Source: Halobacillus litoralis
GTDB lineage: Bacteria > Bacillota > Bacilli > Bacillales > Halobacillaceae
Direction: 5' to 3'
Assembly (NCBI RefSeq): GCF_020524085.2
Contig: NZ_CP129016.1
Span: forward strand, 191,001 to 255,000
Length of the DNA stretch: 64,000 nucleotides
The translations under genes were made by a program, and so were the position numbers. The notes beneath the pieces were generated by a model. That model worked only from the letters and a program-made list of their open reading frames with translations. It ran no database searches and had not been told where the DNA came from. This document shows, piece after piece, positions 8,128 through 15,899 of the stretch; within the stretch, counting starts at the first letter, position 1; each line of letters opens with the position of its first letter.

Positions 8128-8184
8128 TGCCACCCTATAGAAATGGTTAAGTTTCCCGCAGTCGTTACGATTGCTAGGGTGGCA
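8128..8184. other. Long-range inverted repeat in the Spo0E-like 3' region
   Basis: TGCCACCCTA (8128-8137) and TAGGGTGGCA (8175-8184) form a perfect 10-bp stem around a 37-base loop, 20 bp from the terminator hairpin. It resembles a T-box antiterminator only superficially (see rejected items). Function unknown. Confidence 0.45.
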
Positions 8185-8253
8185 TTGATCTTACAATACC
8201 ATAGCGGCTGTAAGGATTCAATCACTTATCGCCCTATGTACTTTTCATCTAAT

Positions 8254-8421
8254 TTAATTGGAACATTGGTATTGTCTTTGTTCACTAAAACGATTCAATA
8301 GATCATCTAATTCTTGTGAAATCCTCAATAATTCATCGTCCGTCGGATTATTGTTATAAATTTCATACATGCGCGTTCTCAATTCTTCTATTTGTTGTTC
8401 TAACCGTACTTTATAAGGCAT
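8254..8421 (-). CDS. Spo0E-family aspartyl-phosphate phosphatase
   Basis: A 55-residue protein fitting the Spo0E/YisI/YnzD family, which dephosphorylates Spo0A-P and so delays sporulation. The two-helix pattern is clear: LEQQIEELRTRMYEIYNNN, then DDELLRISQELDDLLNRF. The SQELD motif holds the family's signature residues, including the Asp-containing active segment. AAGGAG lies eight bases before the ATG. It is a stand-alone gene upstream of cstA on the same strand, ending before a strong terminator. Too short for most ORF cut-offs, so it is easily missed. Target specificity (Spo0A or another response regulator) cannot be read from sequence. Confidence 0.88.
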   Translation of the reverse strand: MPYKVRLEQQIEELRTRMYEIYNNNPTDDELLRISQELDDLLNRFSEQRQYQCSN

Positions 8422-8698
8422 AATTTCATCTCCTTCACTCGTACCTTACCCTAAATAAACTACTTTAAACTATTATTTTGAAATAATTTAAAAAATAATA
8501 TTCCACCATATTTCTTAACTACTCTACACGTATTATATCGGACAAAAATATATCAAAATAAGTCTTTTTCTCCAATTCCTAGTAGTTTTACGGGGATTTT
8601 TTTGATAAGTTGTCGATATTTCCCGGGTAATGAATCTATTTCTCTATCATTAAAATCGTGATAGGATGTATAAAAACCTACATAAAGGAGTGTCAGTC

Positions 8699-9079
8699 AT
8701 GTTTGAAGCTGTTTCAACAAAACAAGCACCAAGTGCTATCGGTCCATATTCTCAGGCCACAGACCTCGGACATATCGTTTTTATTTCTGGGCAGATTCCT
8801 CTAGATCCCGAGACGATGGAATTTGTTTCTAACGACATTGAAGAACAAACACACCGAGTGATGAAAAACATTCGTGCGATACTTGAGGAAGTGGACCTCT
8901 CTTTCAGAAATGTTGTGAAAATGAATATCTACTTAGATTCCATGGATGATTTTTCCTTAGTTAATGAAGTGTATGCCAGCTATTTGATTGAGCCGTATCC
9001 TGCTCGCGCAGCTGTAGAAGTTAGTAAACTGCCTAAAGGAGCAAAAGTAGAAATAGAAGCCATTGCTACGCGAAGTTAA
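8699..9079 (+). CDS. ridA: RidA-family enamine/imine deaminase
   Basis: A 126-residue YjgF/YER057c/UK114-family protein. RidA hydrolyses reactive 2-aminoacrylate and related enamines released by PLP enzymes, protecting other PLP enzymes. The signature is complete: AIGPYSQA near the N terminus, GHIVFISGQIPLDP, the Arg-containing YPARAAVEVSKLPKGAKVEIEAIA near the C terminus that binds the substrate carboxylate. Start at the ATG 8699 with AAAGGAG eight bases upstream, giving the usual family length. Monocistronic, ended by a strong hairpin. Probably constitutive. Confidence 0.93.
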   Translation: MFEAVSTKQAPSAIGPYSQATDLGHIVFISGQIPLDPETMEFVSNDIEEQTHRVMKNIRAILEEVDLSFRNVVKMNIYLDSMDDFSLVNEVYASYLIEPYPARAAVEVSKLPKGAKVEIEAIATRS

Positions 9080-9132
9080 ACCTTCATTTATAATATTCGA
9101 AAATCACAATGTTTTTCTGTCCACTTTTTTCC

Positions 9133-9167
9133 AAAAGAAGCAGAGCTAAAAAGGCTCTGCTTCTTTT
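9133..9167. terminator. Bidirectional terminator between ridA and the HTH gene
   Basis: AAAAGAAGCAGAGC stem with a seven-base loop and T-rich flanks on both strands between convergent genes. Confidence 0.88.
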
Positions 9168-9178
9168 GTTTCTTCTCA

Positions 9179-9409
9179 TTAATCCTCGTCTTTAATATCC
9201 GGATCCTCAGGGAGAGGTTCACTCAAATATTCTTGAATCATTTTTCGATAGTTTTCCATCTGTTCCAAATGATTGTGGAATTGATTTTTATTGATCAAAT
9301 ACTGTCGTCCATCATAAATGGCCTTAATTTTATGATTCAAGATCAAATGCCGGAGGTAGTCTTCAGGTAGCTCAAGATATGCTGCGGTTTCTTCAACTGT
9401 TAAGTACAT
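9179..9409 (-). CDS. Excisionase-type (HTH_17) small DNA-binding protein
   Basis: A 76-residue acidic-tailed protein beginning MYLTVEETAAYLELPEDYLRH, a winged helix-turn-helix start typical of excisionase/MerR-like HTH_17 domains, followed by the GRQYLINKNQF wing. The C-terminal 30 residues form an acidic helix and tail. Such proteins bind DNA, but no integrase, phage or plasmid gene is nearby, so a recombination role is not supported and a chromosomal regulator is more likely. Single gene with its own upstream region, convergent with ridA. Confidence 0.7.
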   Translation of the reverse strand: MYLTVEETAAYLELPEDYLRHLILNHKIKAIYDGRQYLINKNQFHNHLEQMENYRKMIQEYLSEPLPEDPDIKDED

Positions 9410-9460
9410 GATCCGTCACCTTTCTTTCCCTTGCATTATATCATTTCTTTTTTTACGGAA

Positions 9461-9486
9461 GTTTCTTTTTTTATCAATGTGGGAAA
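9461..9486 (+). promoter_or_regulatory. Possible sigma-B promoter of the DUF1206 gene
   Basis: GTTTCT, a 14-base spacer and GGGAAA lie about 40 bp before the start codon and fit the general-stress consensus (GTTT..., N12-14, GGGWAW). Confidence 0.45.
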
Positions 9487-9524
9487 TACATTAAAAACTA
9501 TACTCACGAAATGAGAGGGATACT

Positions 9525-10373
9525 ATGGCTTCTACGATGACAGCAAACAAAAACAAACGCTCAGAAGCAAGTGAAGAAATCAAACCAGGGGTGCGGAGGT
9601 TCGGAAGACTAGGTTTCATGGCCAAGGGGGTTGTTTATGCTCTTGTCGGTGTGTTGACTTTGATGGCTGCTCTTGGAGTCGGTGGGAAAACAACCGGTAC
9701 GTCAGGAATGCTCCGCTCTCTTGCAGGTGTCGCTTTTGGAGAAATATTACTTTGGATCATTGGTATCGGCTTGATCGGATATATCTCCTGGCTTGCGATT
9801 AAAGCCATCATGGACCCTAACAATAAAGGAACGGACGCGAAAGGGTTAATTACTCGAATCGGTTATATTGTAGGTGCAGTTATATATGGTTCCTTGGCAT
9901 TCAATGCTATTAAAATCGCCCTTCATGCTGGTTCCAGCAGTGGGAATTCAGAACAGACGCTTTCAGCCAAACTTTTGTCCCAGCCTTTCGGTCAATGGCT
10001 TGTCGGGATTGTCGGAGCTATTATCATCGGGTATGGTATTTATGAACTTTATCAAGGCAGCACAGGCCGCTTTATGAAAAAGATGAATACGGCAGAGATG
10101 GACCGCCATAAAAGGAATGTAGCCGAAAAATCCGGTAAATTCGGATTGTCAGCAAGAGGCATTGTACTCGGACTTATCGGATTCTTTTTCATTCAAACCG
10201 CCTTGACCGCAAATCCTGACGAGGCCAAAGGTTTGGATGGAGCACTCTCTGAAATCGCCCAGCAGCCTTACGGGCAGGTATTACTGGGTATTGCGGCCAT
10301 TGGCTTGATCTTATATGGTGTTTACCAGATGGTCCGTGGACGTTACGCGCGTATGAATTTCGGAAAAAAATAA
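9525..10373 (+). CDS. DUF1206 membrane protein
   Basis: A 282-residue integral membrane protein made of three tandem copies of a two-helix module, the DUF1206 arrangement. Each copy begins with a GxxARG/FMAKG-type segment (RLGFMAKGVVYALVG, about 26-40; TRIGYIVGAVIYG, about 108-120; KFGLSARGIVLGLIG, about 206-220) and ends with a helix closing in GxGLIGY or similar. Function unknown; the family is widespread in bacteria and often stress-linked. GAGAGGG precedes the ATG. A possible sigma-B promoter upstream suggests induction in general stress (inference). Monocistronic. Confidence 0.82.
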   Translation: MASTMTANKNKRSEASEEIKPGVRRFGRLGFMAKGVVYALVGVLTLMAALGVGGKTTGTSGMLRSLAGVAFGEILLWIIGIGLIGYISWLAIKAIMDPNNKGTDAKGLITRIGYIVGAVIYGSLAFNAIKIALHAGSSSGNSEQTLSAKLLSQPFGQWLVGIVGAIIIGYGIYELYQGSTGRFMKKMNTAEMDRHKRNVAEKSGKFGLSARGIVLGLIGFFFIQTALTANPDEAKGLDGALSEIAQQPYGQVLLGIAAIGLILYGVYQMVRGRYARMNFGKK

Positions 10374-10382
10374 ACCCCATTG

Positions 10383-10422
10383 AAAAAAGCCTTTCCTCAG
10401 TGAGGAAAGGCTTTCGATTTTT
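10383..10422 (+). terminator. Terminator of the DUF1206 gene
   Basis: AAAGCCTTTCCTCA / TGAGGAAAGGCTTT stem just after the stop, followed by a short T run. Confidence 0.85.
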
Positions 10423-10589
10423 GTCGCGAATATACCGACGACCACATTCGTCGTTTAGCTTTATAAAAGCATGTACTTCGTCTTACACAAACAGCTCATC
10501 GCTCAATTAATATACCATTGTTCTTCTTCAAATGCAACAAAGCGTTTGATCGTCTCCTTGTGCTATACTAGGGCTACAATAAACACCTC
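10423..10589. other. Intergenic region without recognised features
   Basis: No ORF with a ribosome site and no structured element was recognised between the terminator and the next gene. Confidence 0.4.
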
Positions 10590-10600
10590 AGGAGGAGCTT

Positions 10601-11055
10601 ATGCTTACATTTGAAGAAAAACTGAACATCATTGAAGAATTTCCTGAACTTGAAAAGAAAGAGATTTCTCTTGGCAGAGTGAATTTTCACTATGAAGAAA
10701 GCGTTTATGATAAAAAAATTGTCGTGTACCGACTACACCCGAATGGCAACGGATTTGTATGCAGGTGAAATGGATGATTATGCAACGGACGATAAAGGGA
10801 TGGTTAATATCAAGGAGATCAGCGCCGGTGAACTCCGCACGTTAATCCGGGAAGCAATCGAATCTTTGTCCCTCTCTCCTGCCGAAAAAAAATCCAGTCA
10901 TGGAAGAATGGCTGAACGACAACGATCAGTCCCTTGTTCTCATGCGTGAAGAAGATGGTTTCCATGTTTACGCTGAAGAACAGTTGGAAGGTACGTTTAA
11001 TTCCTACGAAGAAGCCGTCAACTTCCTAGAGCAAGAAGGATTCAGCCGCCTTTAA
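10601..11055 (+). pseudogene. Small hypothetical protein interrupted by two frameshifts
   Basis: A single gene of about 150 residues appears split over three frames. Frame one starts at the ATG 10601 behind AGGAGG and reads MLTFEEKLNIIEEFPELEKK..., stopping after HPNGNGFVCR. Coding continues in the next frame as YAGEMDDYATDDKGMVN...ESLSLSPAEK, and after an A8 run continues in the third frame as PVMEEWLNDNDQSLVLMREEDG... to FSRL and a stop at 11055. Both shifts are explained by one extra base, near 10751-10765 and within the A run near 10886. A good ribosome site and a terminator right after the third part argue for a formerly or really intact gene. The protein is acidic and cytosolic; the family is not recognised. 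Confidence 0.75.
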
Positions 11056-11062
11056 TGAACTC

Positions 11063-11088
11063 AGAGCCGTTTCATACGGCTCTTTTTT
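11063..11088 (+). terminator. Terminator of the frameshifted gene
   Basis: AGAGCCGT / ACGGCTCT stem with a five-base loop followed by TTTTT. Confidence 0.88.
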
Positions 11089-11154
11089 GTATGGTGCATG
11101 ACTGTCACGCCCCGCCTATTCTGCATAAAGTATTGAAAAAAGGTGGCGTTTTTT

Positions 11155-11904
11155 ATGTACACGTATCCCTATCTATACAGGCAGCAACAGCCCTCAACTA
11201 CTTCGAATATCCTCTCCTATGCCAATGGGGATGTAAATGGTGACTACATCCAAGACCAAGTTTTTCTTGTCGGCGAGAAAACGCCGGATAGTCCTTATAT
11301 CACGAACATTACTCTTGTTATTCAGGATGGACAAACGAATCTTTTCTACAGTATTCCTTTAAAAACGAACATGGGATATCAACCACGCCTATTCCTTGGA
11401 GACTTCACAGGAGACGGCGTTGATGACATCTTAATTAGCATGGATTCTGGTGGAAGCGGCGGTTACGGATACTACTATTTGTATTCATTTTCAAACAACC
11501 AGGCACGAGTCCTCTTTGACTATGAAACGTTCGATGAAGAATATGAATATGACGTCGATTATCAAAACCAGTATAAAGTTGAAGTCCTAAACAAAACGCT
11601 CGGCCTTTCTTTTATCATTGATCTCAGTAACAAGGGATCAGAATACCTATCAGACATTTACAATGAGGACGGAACATTAAAAGCACCTCTACAGGGTTCC
11701 GTCTCTGGTTTGAACACTCTTTATCCTATCGATTTTGACGGAGATGGTATTTATGAGTTGTTCGCCTTTCAACGGATCATCGGTCAGTATAATGCGGATG
11801 GATTAGGATTAGTTCAAACCCCTTTGACATGGAAGGGCAATGGCTTTTTCCCCTTCTTTAATAATCAATATGTGGCTGTCCTGGGTATGAATACAGAAGC
11901 TTAA
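11155..11904 (+). CDS. FG-GAP/VCBS-like calcium-loop protein
   Basis: A 249-residue protein with three Asp-rich loops of the DxDxDG type: DVNGDYIQD (about 25), DFTGDGVDD (about 80) and DFDGDGIYE (about 190). They resemble the calcium-binding turns of beta-propeller FG-GAP/VCBS repeats. Aromatic and glycine-rich strands between them (GGSGGYGYYYLYSF) fit a beta-rich fold. There is no signal peptide, so it is either cytosolic or placed on the surface of the spore; similar non-secreted proteins occur in Bacillus, but the role is not known to me. Start at the ATG 11155 behind AAGGTGG; a GTG at 11143 is the alternative. Confidence 0.6.
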   Translation: MYTYPYLYRQQQPSTTSNILSYANGDVNGDYIQDQVFLVGEKTPDSPYITNITLVIQDGQTNLFYSIPLKTNMGYQPRLFLGDFTGDGVDDILISMDSGGSGGYGYYYLYSFSNNQARVLFDYETFDEEYEYDVDYQNQYKVEVLNKTLGLSFIIDLSNKGSEYLSDIYNEDGTLKAPLQGSVSGLNTLYPIDFDGDGIYELFAFQRIIGQYNADGLGLVQTPLTWKGNGFFPFFNNQYVAVLGMNTEA

Positions 11905-11919
11905 ATTTATATATATGAA

Positions 11920-11962
11920 CCTGGCATACTGCTTCTCATAGGGTCCAGGTGCCAGGCATTTT
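11920..11962 (+). terminator. Hairpin after the FG-GAP gene
   Basis: CCTGGCA and TGCCAGG arms around an imperfect stem, followed by TTTT. Belongs to the CCAGG-containing hairpins seen elsewhere in the window. Confidence 0.5.
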
Positions 11963-12001
11963 AATCCTTCCCCTGTACCTATAACTACATGCAACCGTTT
12001 T

Positions 12002-12032
12002 GGTACCAGGTATAACGACGTTCCTTGGTACC
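12002..12032. repeat. GGTACCAGG palindrome
   Basis: GGTACCAGG (12002-12010) and CCTTGGTACC (12023-12032) pair around a 12-base loop upstream of the RsbR-like gene. Related in sequence to the hairpin at 14519-14545. Confidence 0.5.
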
Positions 12033-12131
12033 CCTGTAGCTACAGTAAATTATGATGAAAACTTTCCATAAATCGTTATACTAGGATAAAATGGGGTATA
12101 AGAAAAACTAACGAAATGGAAGGAGAACGAT

Positions 12132-12953
12132 ATGGAACGATTAAATGAACGTTTAGCCCAATATTTTAATGAAAACCAAACCACTTTAGTAGACGAATTA
12201 CTCCCCAAAACCTTGGACAAGCTTCAAATCAACTATACTGATCAGGATCTGAATTATCATTTTGAAATGCTTCGTCTACTTCTTGACCGTGTAGCTAAAA
12301 GCCTTTTACAGCACCCAGATGAAACAAATGCAGCTGCCATCGGCTATGACACCGAAAATTACCTCTATTCTAAAGGAGTCCTTCTAAAACAGACCGTGGA
12401 TGTGTTGAGCGTCTTCCGTCTTTCTCTCATGAAGCATATGCGGAATTCAAACTTGATTCAGGAGGCCGAAATCGAAGAAGGTTTCATTGTGGCGGAAGAA
12501 GTTGTCACTGCTTTTGACGCAGCGATTCGAGCGACGACAGACAGTTATAACAAAACAAAAGAAAGAGAACATGAAGAAATGGAGAAGCATTTGAACGCTG
12601 TTTCTACCCCTGTCGTTCTCATCGACGAATTTCAAGCTGTCCTTCCATTGGTTGGAGAATTTTCAACGGAACGCTTCGATGTAGTCAAAGATCACACGCT
12701 ACATAAAGTCAAAGAGCACGGTTTGCGGTTATTATTCATCGACTTTTCAGGAATCGCTACATTCAATGAAGTATTCATTAATGACCTGTTCAATTTAACA
12801 AAAACCATTAAATTGCTGGGTACAAGAACAGTGCTTACCGGCATTCGTACAGAGATGGCCATTGCAGCGATCCAATCTGAGATGAATTTCGAGGAGCTGG
12901 AAACCTTCAATGATCTCAAACAGGCCCTGATTACAATTAATGATAACCAGTAA
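12132..12953 (+). CDS. RsbR-type STAS protein (stressosome component)
   Basis: A 273-residue soluble protein with an N-terminal all-helical non-heme-globin-like sensor region (about 1-155) and a C-terminal STAS domain (about 160-270), the layout of RsbR paralogues. The STAS signature is seen in LRLLFIDFSGIATFNEVFINDL, LLGTRTVLTGI and a final helix. RsbR proteins form stressosomes with RsbS and RsbT to activate sigma B. In this STAS domain the usual phosphorylated Thr positions are not obvious (Phe-Asn replaces the common Asp-Thr in the loop), so kinase control may differ. AAGGAG precedes the ATG. Only 12 bp separate it from the next gene, suggesting co-transcription. Confidence 0.8.
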   Translation: MERLNERLAQYFNENQTTLVDELLPKTLDKLQINYTDQDLNYHFEMLRLLLDRVAKSLLQHPDETNAAAIGYDTENYLYSKGVLLKQTVDVLSVFRLSLMKHMRNSNLIQEAEIEEGFIVAEEVVTAFDAAIRATTDSYNKTKEREHEEMEKHLNAVSTPVVLIDEFQAVLPLVGEFSTERFDVVKDHTLHKVKEHGLRLLFIDFSGIATFNEVFINDLFNLTKTIKLLGTRTVLTGIRTEMAIAAIQSEMNFEELETFNDLKQALITINDNQ

Positions 12954-12965
12954 GGAGCTGAACCG

Positions 12966-13958
12966 ATGATTCGTGTAGCTTTATTAAGCAAGTGGCACGT
13001 GCATGCCGTTGATTATGCACGTGAAGCTTCTGAAAATCCCGCTATTCACATTTCAAAAGTCTGGGATGAAGATATAGAGCGAGGAAAAATGTGGGCGGAG
13101 GAACTTGGTGTACCTTTCGATGACGACCTCGAGCACGTGGTTTCAGACCCGGAAATCGATGGTGTCATTGTCACCAGCCCAACAAACGTCCACAAGGAAA
13201 TCATCCTGGCCGCTGCAAATCATGGAAAACATATTTACACAGAGAAAGTCCTCTCTTTTAGTAAAGAGGACGATGAAGAAATTTTCTCTAGCATGGAGAA
13301 TGCTGGCGTGAATTTTATGATCTCTTTACCTAGATTGACTTCTGACTATTACCTATATGCCCAAAGGATTATAGATGACGGGGTGCTTGGAACTGTAAAT
13401 ATGATTCGCTGCCGTGTGGCGCATAATGGTGCTGTTTCCAATGAAAATCACCCGAATGGTTGGCTCCCTGACCGTTTTTTTGATATGGACCAATGTGGTG
13501 GCGGAACATTAATCGATCTCGGCGCCCATCCGATTTATTTGGCGAATCGCCTTGCCGGAAGACCGAAGGCCGTATCGGCTCGTCTTCAATCACTCATGGG
13601 CCGGGGTGTAGATGACCACTCTGTTGCCACCGTAGAATATGAATCTGGTATTCTTGCGGTATTGGAATCGAGTTTTGTATCATCCGGAAGCCCGTTTCAG
13701 CTTGAGATTTATGGGACAGAGGGAACACTTATGGTTGAAGGAAGCGAAGTGCGGATCAAAAGCAGCACCCATGGGATGAATGAATGGACGTATCCGGACC
13801 TCCCAGCATCCATCCACTCCCCTATGCAACAATGGGTCGGAGAAATCCTCAATCAAGAGGAACCGACCATTAAGAAAGATGATGCCCTTCAATTGACTGC
13901 CGTCAACGAAGCAGCCGCTCTTTCACACAAACATAACAAAAGAATCACCATGGAATAA
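12966..13958 (+). CDS. Gfo/Idh/MocA-family NAD(P)-dependent oxidoreductase
   Basis: A 330-residue sugar or cyclitol dehydrogenase-like protein with an N-terminal Rossmann fold and a C-terminal alpha/beta substrate domain. The family motif EKP appears as EKVLS (about residue 94), here with Val instead of Pro, and GGGTLIDLGAHPIYLANRL (about 178) carries the conserved GGxxxDxGxH with the catalytic His. Substrate unknown. AAGGAG overlaps the end of the upstream RsbR-like gene. The link between a stressosome protein and a sugar dehydrogenase is unexplained. A hairpin ends the unit. Confidence 0.82.
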   Translation: MIRVALLSKWHVHAVDYAREASENPAIHISKVWDEDIERGKMWAEELGVPFDDDLEHVVSDPEIDGVIVTSPTNVHKEIILAAANHGKHIYTEKVLSFSKEDDEEIFSSMENAGVNFMISLPRLTSDYYLYAQRIIDDGVLGTVNMIRCRVAHNGAVSNENHPNGWLPDRFFDMDQCGGGTLIDLGAHPIYLANRLAGRPKAVSARLQSLMGRGVDDHSVATVEYESGILAVLESSFVSSGSPFQLEIYGTEGTLMVEGSEVRIKSSTHGMNEWTYPDLPASIHSPMQQWVGEILNQEEPTIKKDDALQLTAVNEAAALSHKHNKRITME

Positions 13959-13996
13959 AAAAACGCCTGTCCATCATTTTCGTAATGGACAGGCGT
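13957..13996. terminator. Terminator between convergent genes
   Basis: ACGCCTGTCCAT / ATGGACAGGCGT stem; the T7 run is on the minus-strand side, so it best serves the GNAT gene, with a weaker effect on the oxidoreductase unit. Confidence 0.8.
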
Positions 13997-14478
13997 CATT
14001 TAAGCTCTTTTTTCAATGTTACTAATCGTCTTGATTTACCTCGAAACCATTCTTCTGTAATTTCTCCTGTCGGTACAAATCCGTTCTTTTCAAAAAATCG
14101 CAAGCTTCCCTGATTATCCTCATACACTTCCGCAAAAACTTTTTCCATGCCAAAAAGACCAAGGATCTCTGCAAGAAATAAATGAAGAGCCTCTGTTCCA
14201 ACACCGCAGTTCCTCTTTTCAGCGATCACCATACCGATAAAATTTTTGTCTGGTGTTCGGAACAGTTCCACTTTACCGATTAAACGGCCATCCAAAACCA
14301 CGGCTTTCATATATAAATTCGGTTTTTCACCATTGAAGTAGGATTCATAAGCTTTAAAAAATTGGTCATATGTACGTGGAACATCCACACCTGTTTGCAC
14401 TTGTAATTTTTCATCCATTTCCCACTTATGCAACACTTCAATATGACTCCTGTTGATGTCCTTAATGGAAACTTCCAT
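13996..14478 (-). CDS. GNAT-family acetyltransferase (RimJ/RimL-like)
   Basis: A 160-residue acetyltransferase resembling RimJ/RimL-type enzymes that acetylate protein N termini or small amines. Motif A is visible as GMVIAEKRNCGVGTEALHLFL (about 82-102), and the AEVYEDNQGSLRFFEKNGFV segment (about 115-134) contains the usual Asn and aromatic residues. Substrate unknown. It sits alone between a terminator and a hairpin. Confidence 0.82.
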   Translation of the reverse strand: MEVSIKDINRSHIEVLHKWEMDEKLQVQTGVDVPRTYDQFFKAYESYFNGEKPNLYMKAVVLDGRLIGKVELFRTPDKNFIGMVIAEKRNCGVGTEALHLFLAEILGLFGMEKVFAEVYEDNQGSLRFFEKNGFVPTGEITEEWFRGKSRRLVTLKKELK

Positions 14479-14518
14479 AAATCAATCTCCTCTTTAAATT
14501 AAACCTGATTCATAAATT

Positions 14519-14545
14519 CAGTACCAGACGGAACGCCTGGTACTG
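14519..14545. repeat. CAGTACCAG palindrome
   Basis: Perfect 9-bp arms CAGTACCAG / CTGGTACTG with a nine-base loop between the antiporter stop and the GNAT start. It can fold on both strands and is one of the ACCAGG-type hairpins. Confidence 0.6.
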
Positions 14546-14563
14546 TGAATATTCCCTATTCTT

Positions 14564-15880
14564 TTATTTTGAATCCATTAAATTTCGAATCGTAAATTTG
14601 GGAAAGCGAAATACGATAGCTAGAACCCCCGAGAGAGCTAGCAGGATCGGATAAAAACAGAAAGGAACAATACTGACAGGTGAAATGCTTGCTACCCCTG
14701 CCACTGACAGAATTTGTGCACCATACGGAAGCAAGCCTTGGACAGAACTGGAGAAGATATCCAATAAGCTCGCTGACCTTTTGGAGTCGATCCCAAACCG
14801 TTCTGAAATTTGTTTAGCCAGAGGACCAGCTGTCATGATGGAGATCGTATTATTGGCCGTAGATACGTTCACGGCGCTTACCAATCCTGCAATACTGAAC
14901 TCTCCACCTCGATTCGATTGAGCACCTCTACTTATTTTTCGAAGAAGAAAATCAATGCCGCCATTTTGACGAATCAATTCAACAAGTCCCCCAAGCAGGA
15001 TGACCAGCAAGGCCAATTCCTGCATGCCTGCAAATCCATCTCCTAAGAGAGTCACAAATTCCATTCCAGAAAAGTCTCCCATAAAGAGGCCGATGATACC
15101 CGCAAAGGCGATACCTCCCATAAGGACGTAGATGACATTGATACCCATGATTGCAAAAATTAGAACACCAAGATAAGGCAACACTTTTACAATGTTAAAC
15201 GGATGGTCATCTTGAAGCGTGGAAGCTGCATCCGTAGTCAACACACCAAAAATAATAGCCGTAACAATCGCAGCCGGAAGAACAATAAAGAAGTTTGCTT
15301 TGAACTTGTCCTTCATTTCTGTTCCTTGTGTACGGACGGCGGCAATCGTCGTATCAGAAATAATGGAAAGATTGTCTCCAAACATCGCTCCACTTACAAT
15401 CGCTCCCATCGTCAGTGCGACTGCAACATCGGTCTGCTCTGCAATGCCCATTCCCACGGGAGCCAGAGCAACAATTGTTCCTACAGATGTACCCATAGAG
15501 ATGGAAATGAAACAAGCAATGATAAACAACCCCACGATGAGCAAGTTCCCCGGCAATATACTCAAACCTAAGTTGACGGTTGAATCAACAGCTCCCATCC
15601 CTTCTGCGACTGTAGAAAAGGCACCGGCCAATAAGAAGATGATTACCATCAAAATAATATTAGAATGACCTCCGCCTTCCGTCAGCTGTTGTAATTTCAC
15701 TTGAAAAGCTGTTTTTCTATTCATGAAAAGGGCAACGAGAATAGCGGCAAACACAGCCACCAATACAGGCATTTTATAAAAGTCACCGGTCAGTATTCCA
15801 GAGCCGATGAACAACAGAATGAATACCCCGAACGGAATCAATGCCCAACCATTCCCCTTATTCAAATCTTTCGTTTCCAT
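14564..15880 (-). CDS. NhaC-family Na+/H+ antiporter-like transporter
   Basis: A 438-residue inner-membrane protein with about ten to twelve hydrophobic segments, of the NhaC/YuiF-type ion transporter family. Conserved polar patches include SISMGTSVGTIVALAPVGMGIA (split here by family loops), SGAMFGDNLSIISDTTIAA (about 160-180) and SAVNVSTANNTISIMTAGP (about 335). Members exchange Na+ for H+ or carry amino or organic acids with Na+; the exact substrate is not resolved. Such an antiporter fits a salt-adapted host. AGGAGG lies just upstream of the ATG. Monocistronic. Confidence 0.82.
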   Translation of the reverse strand: METKDLNKGNGWALIPFGVFILLFIGSGILTGDFYKMPVLVAVFAAILVALFMNRKTAFQVKLQQLTEGGGHSNIILMVIIFLLAGAFSTVAEGMGAVDSTVNLGLSILPGNLLIVGLFIIACFISISMGTSVGTIVALAPVGMGIAEQTDVAVALTMGAIVSGAMFGDNLSIISDTTIAAVRTQGTEMKDKFKANFFIVLPAAIVTAIIFGVLTTDAASTLQDDHPFNIVKVLPYLGVLIFAIMGINVIYVLMGGIAFAGIIGLFMGDFSGMEFVTLLGDGFAGMQELALLVILLGGLVELIRQNGGIDFLLRKISRGAQSNRGGEFSIAGLVSAVNVSTANNTISIMTAGPLAKQISERFGIDSKRSASLLDIFSSSVQGLLPYGAQILSVAGVASISPVSIVPFCFYPILLALSGVLAIVFRFPKFTIRNLMDSK

Positions 15881-15899
15881 ATTAATCCTCCTTAGTCAG

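Noticed and set aside
8128..8184. T-box leader for cstA
   Set aside because: AGGGTGG is followed by CAGG instead of NACC, no Stem I or specifier loop is visible, and cstA is not an amino-acid or tRNA-synthetase gene.
8056..8301. 81-residue plus-strand ORF
   Set aside because: It overlaps the terminator and the Spo0E-like gene on the other strand and lacks a ribosome site.
9179..9409. Phage excisionase indicating a prophage remnant
   Set aside because: No integrase, attachment repeats or other phage genes are nearby; the domain is also common in chromosomal regulators.
15203..15668. Plus-strand ORFs inside the antiporter gene
   Set aside because: They are antisense shadows of a membrane protein gene, with low-complexity translations and no ribosome sites.
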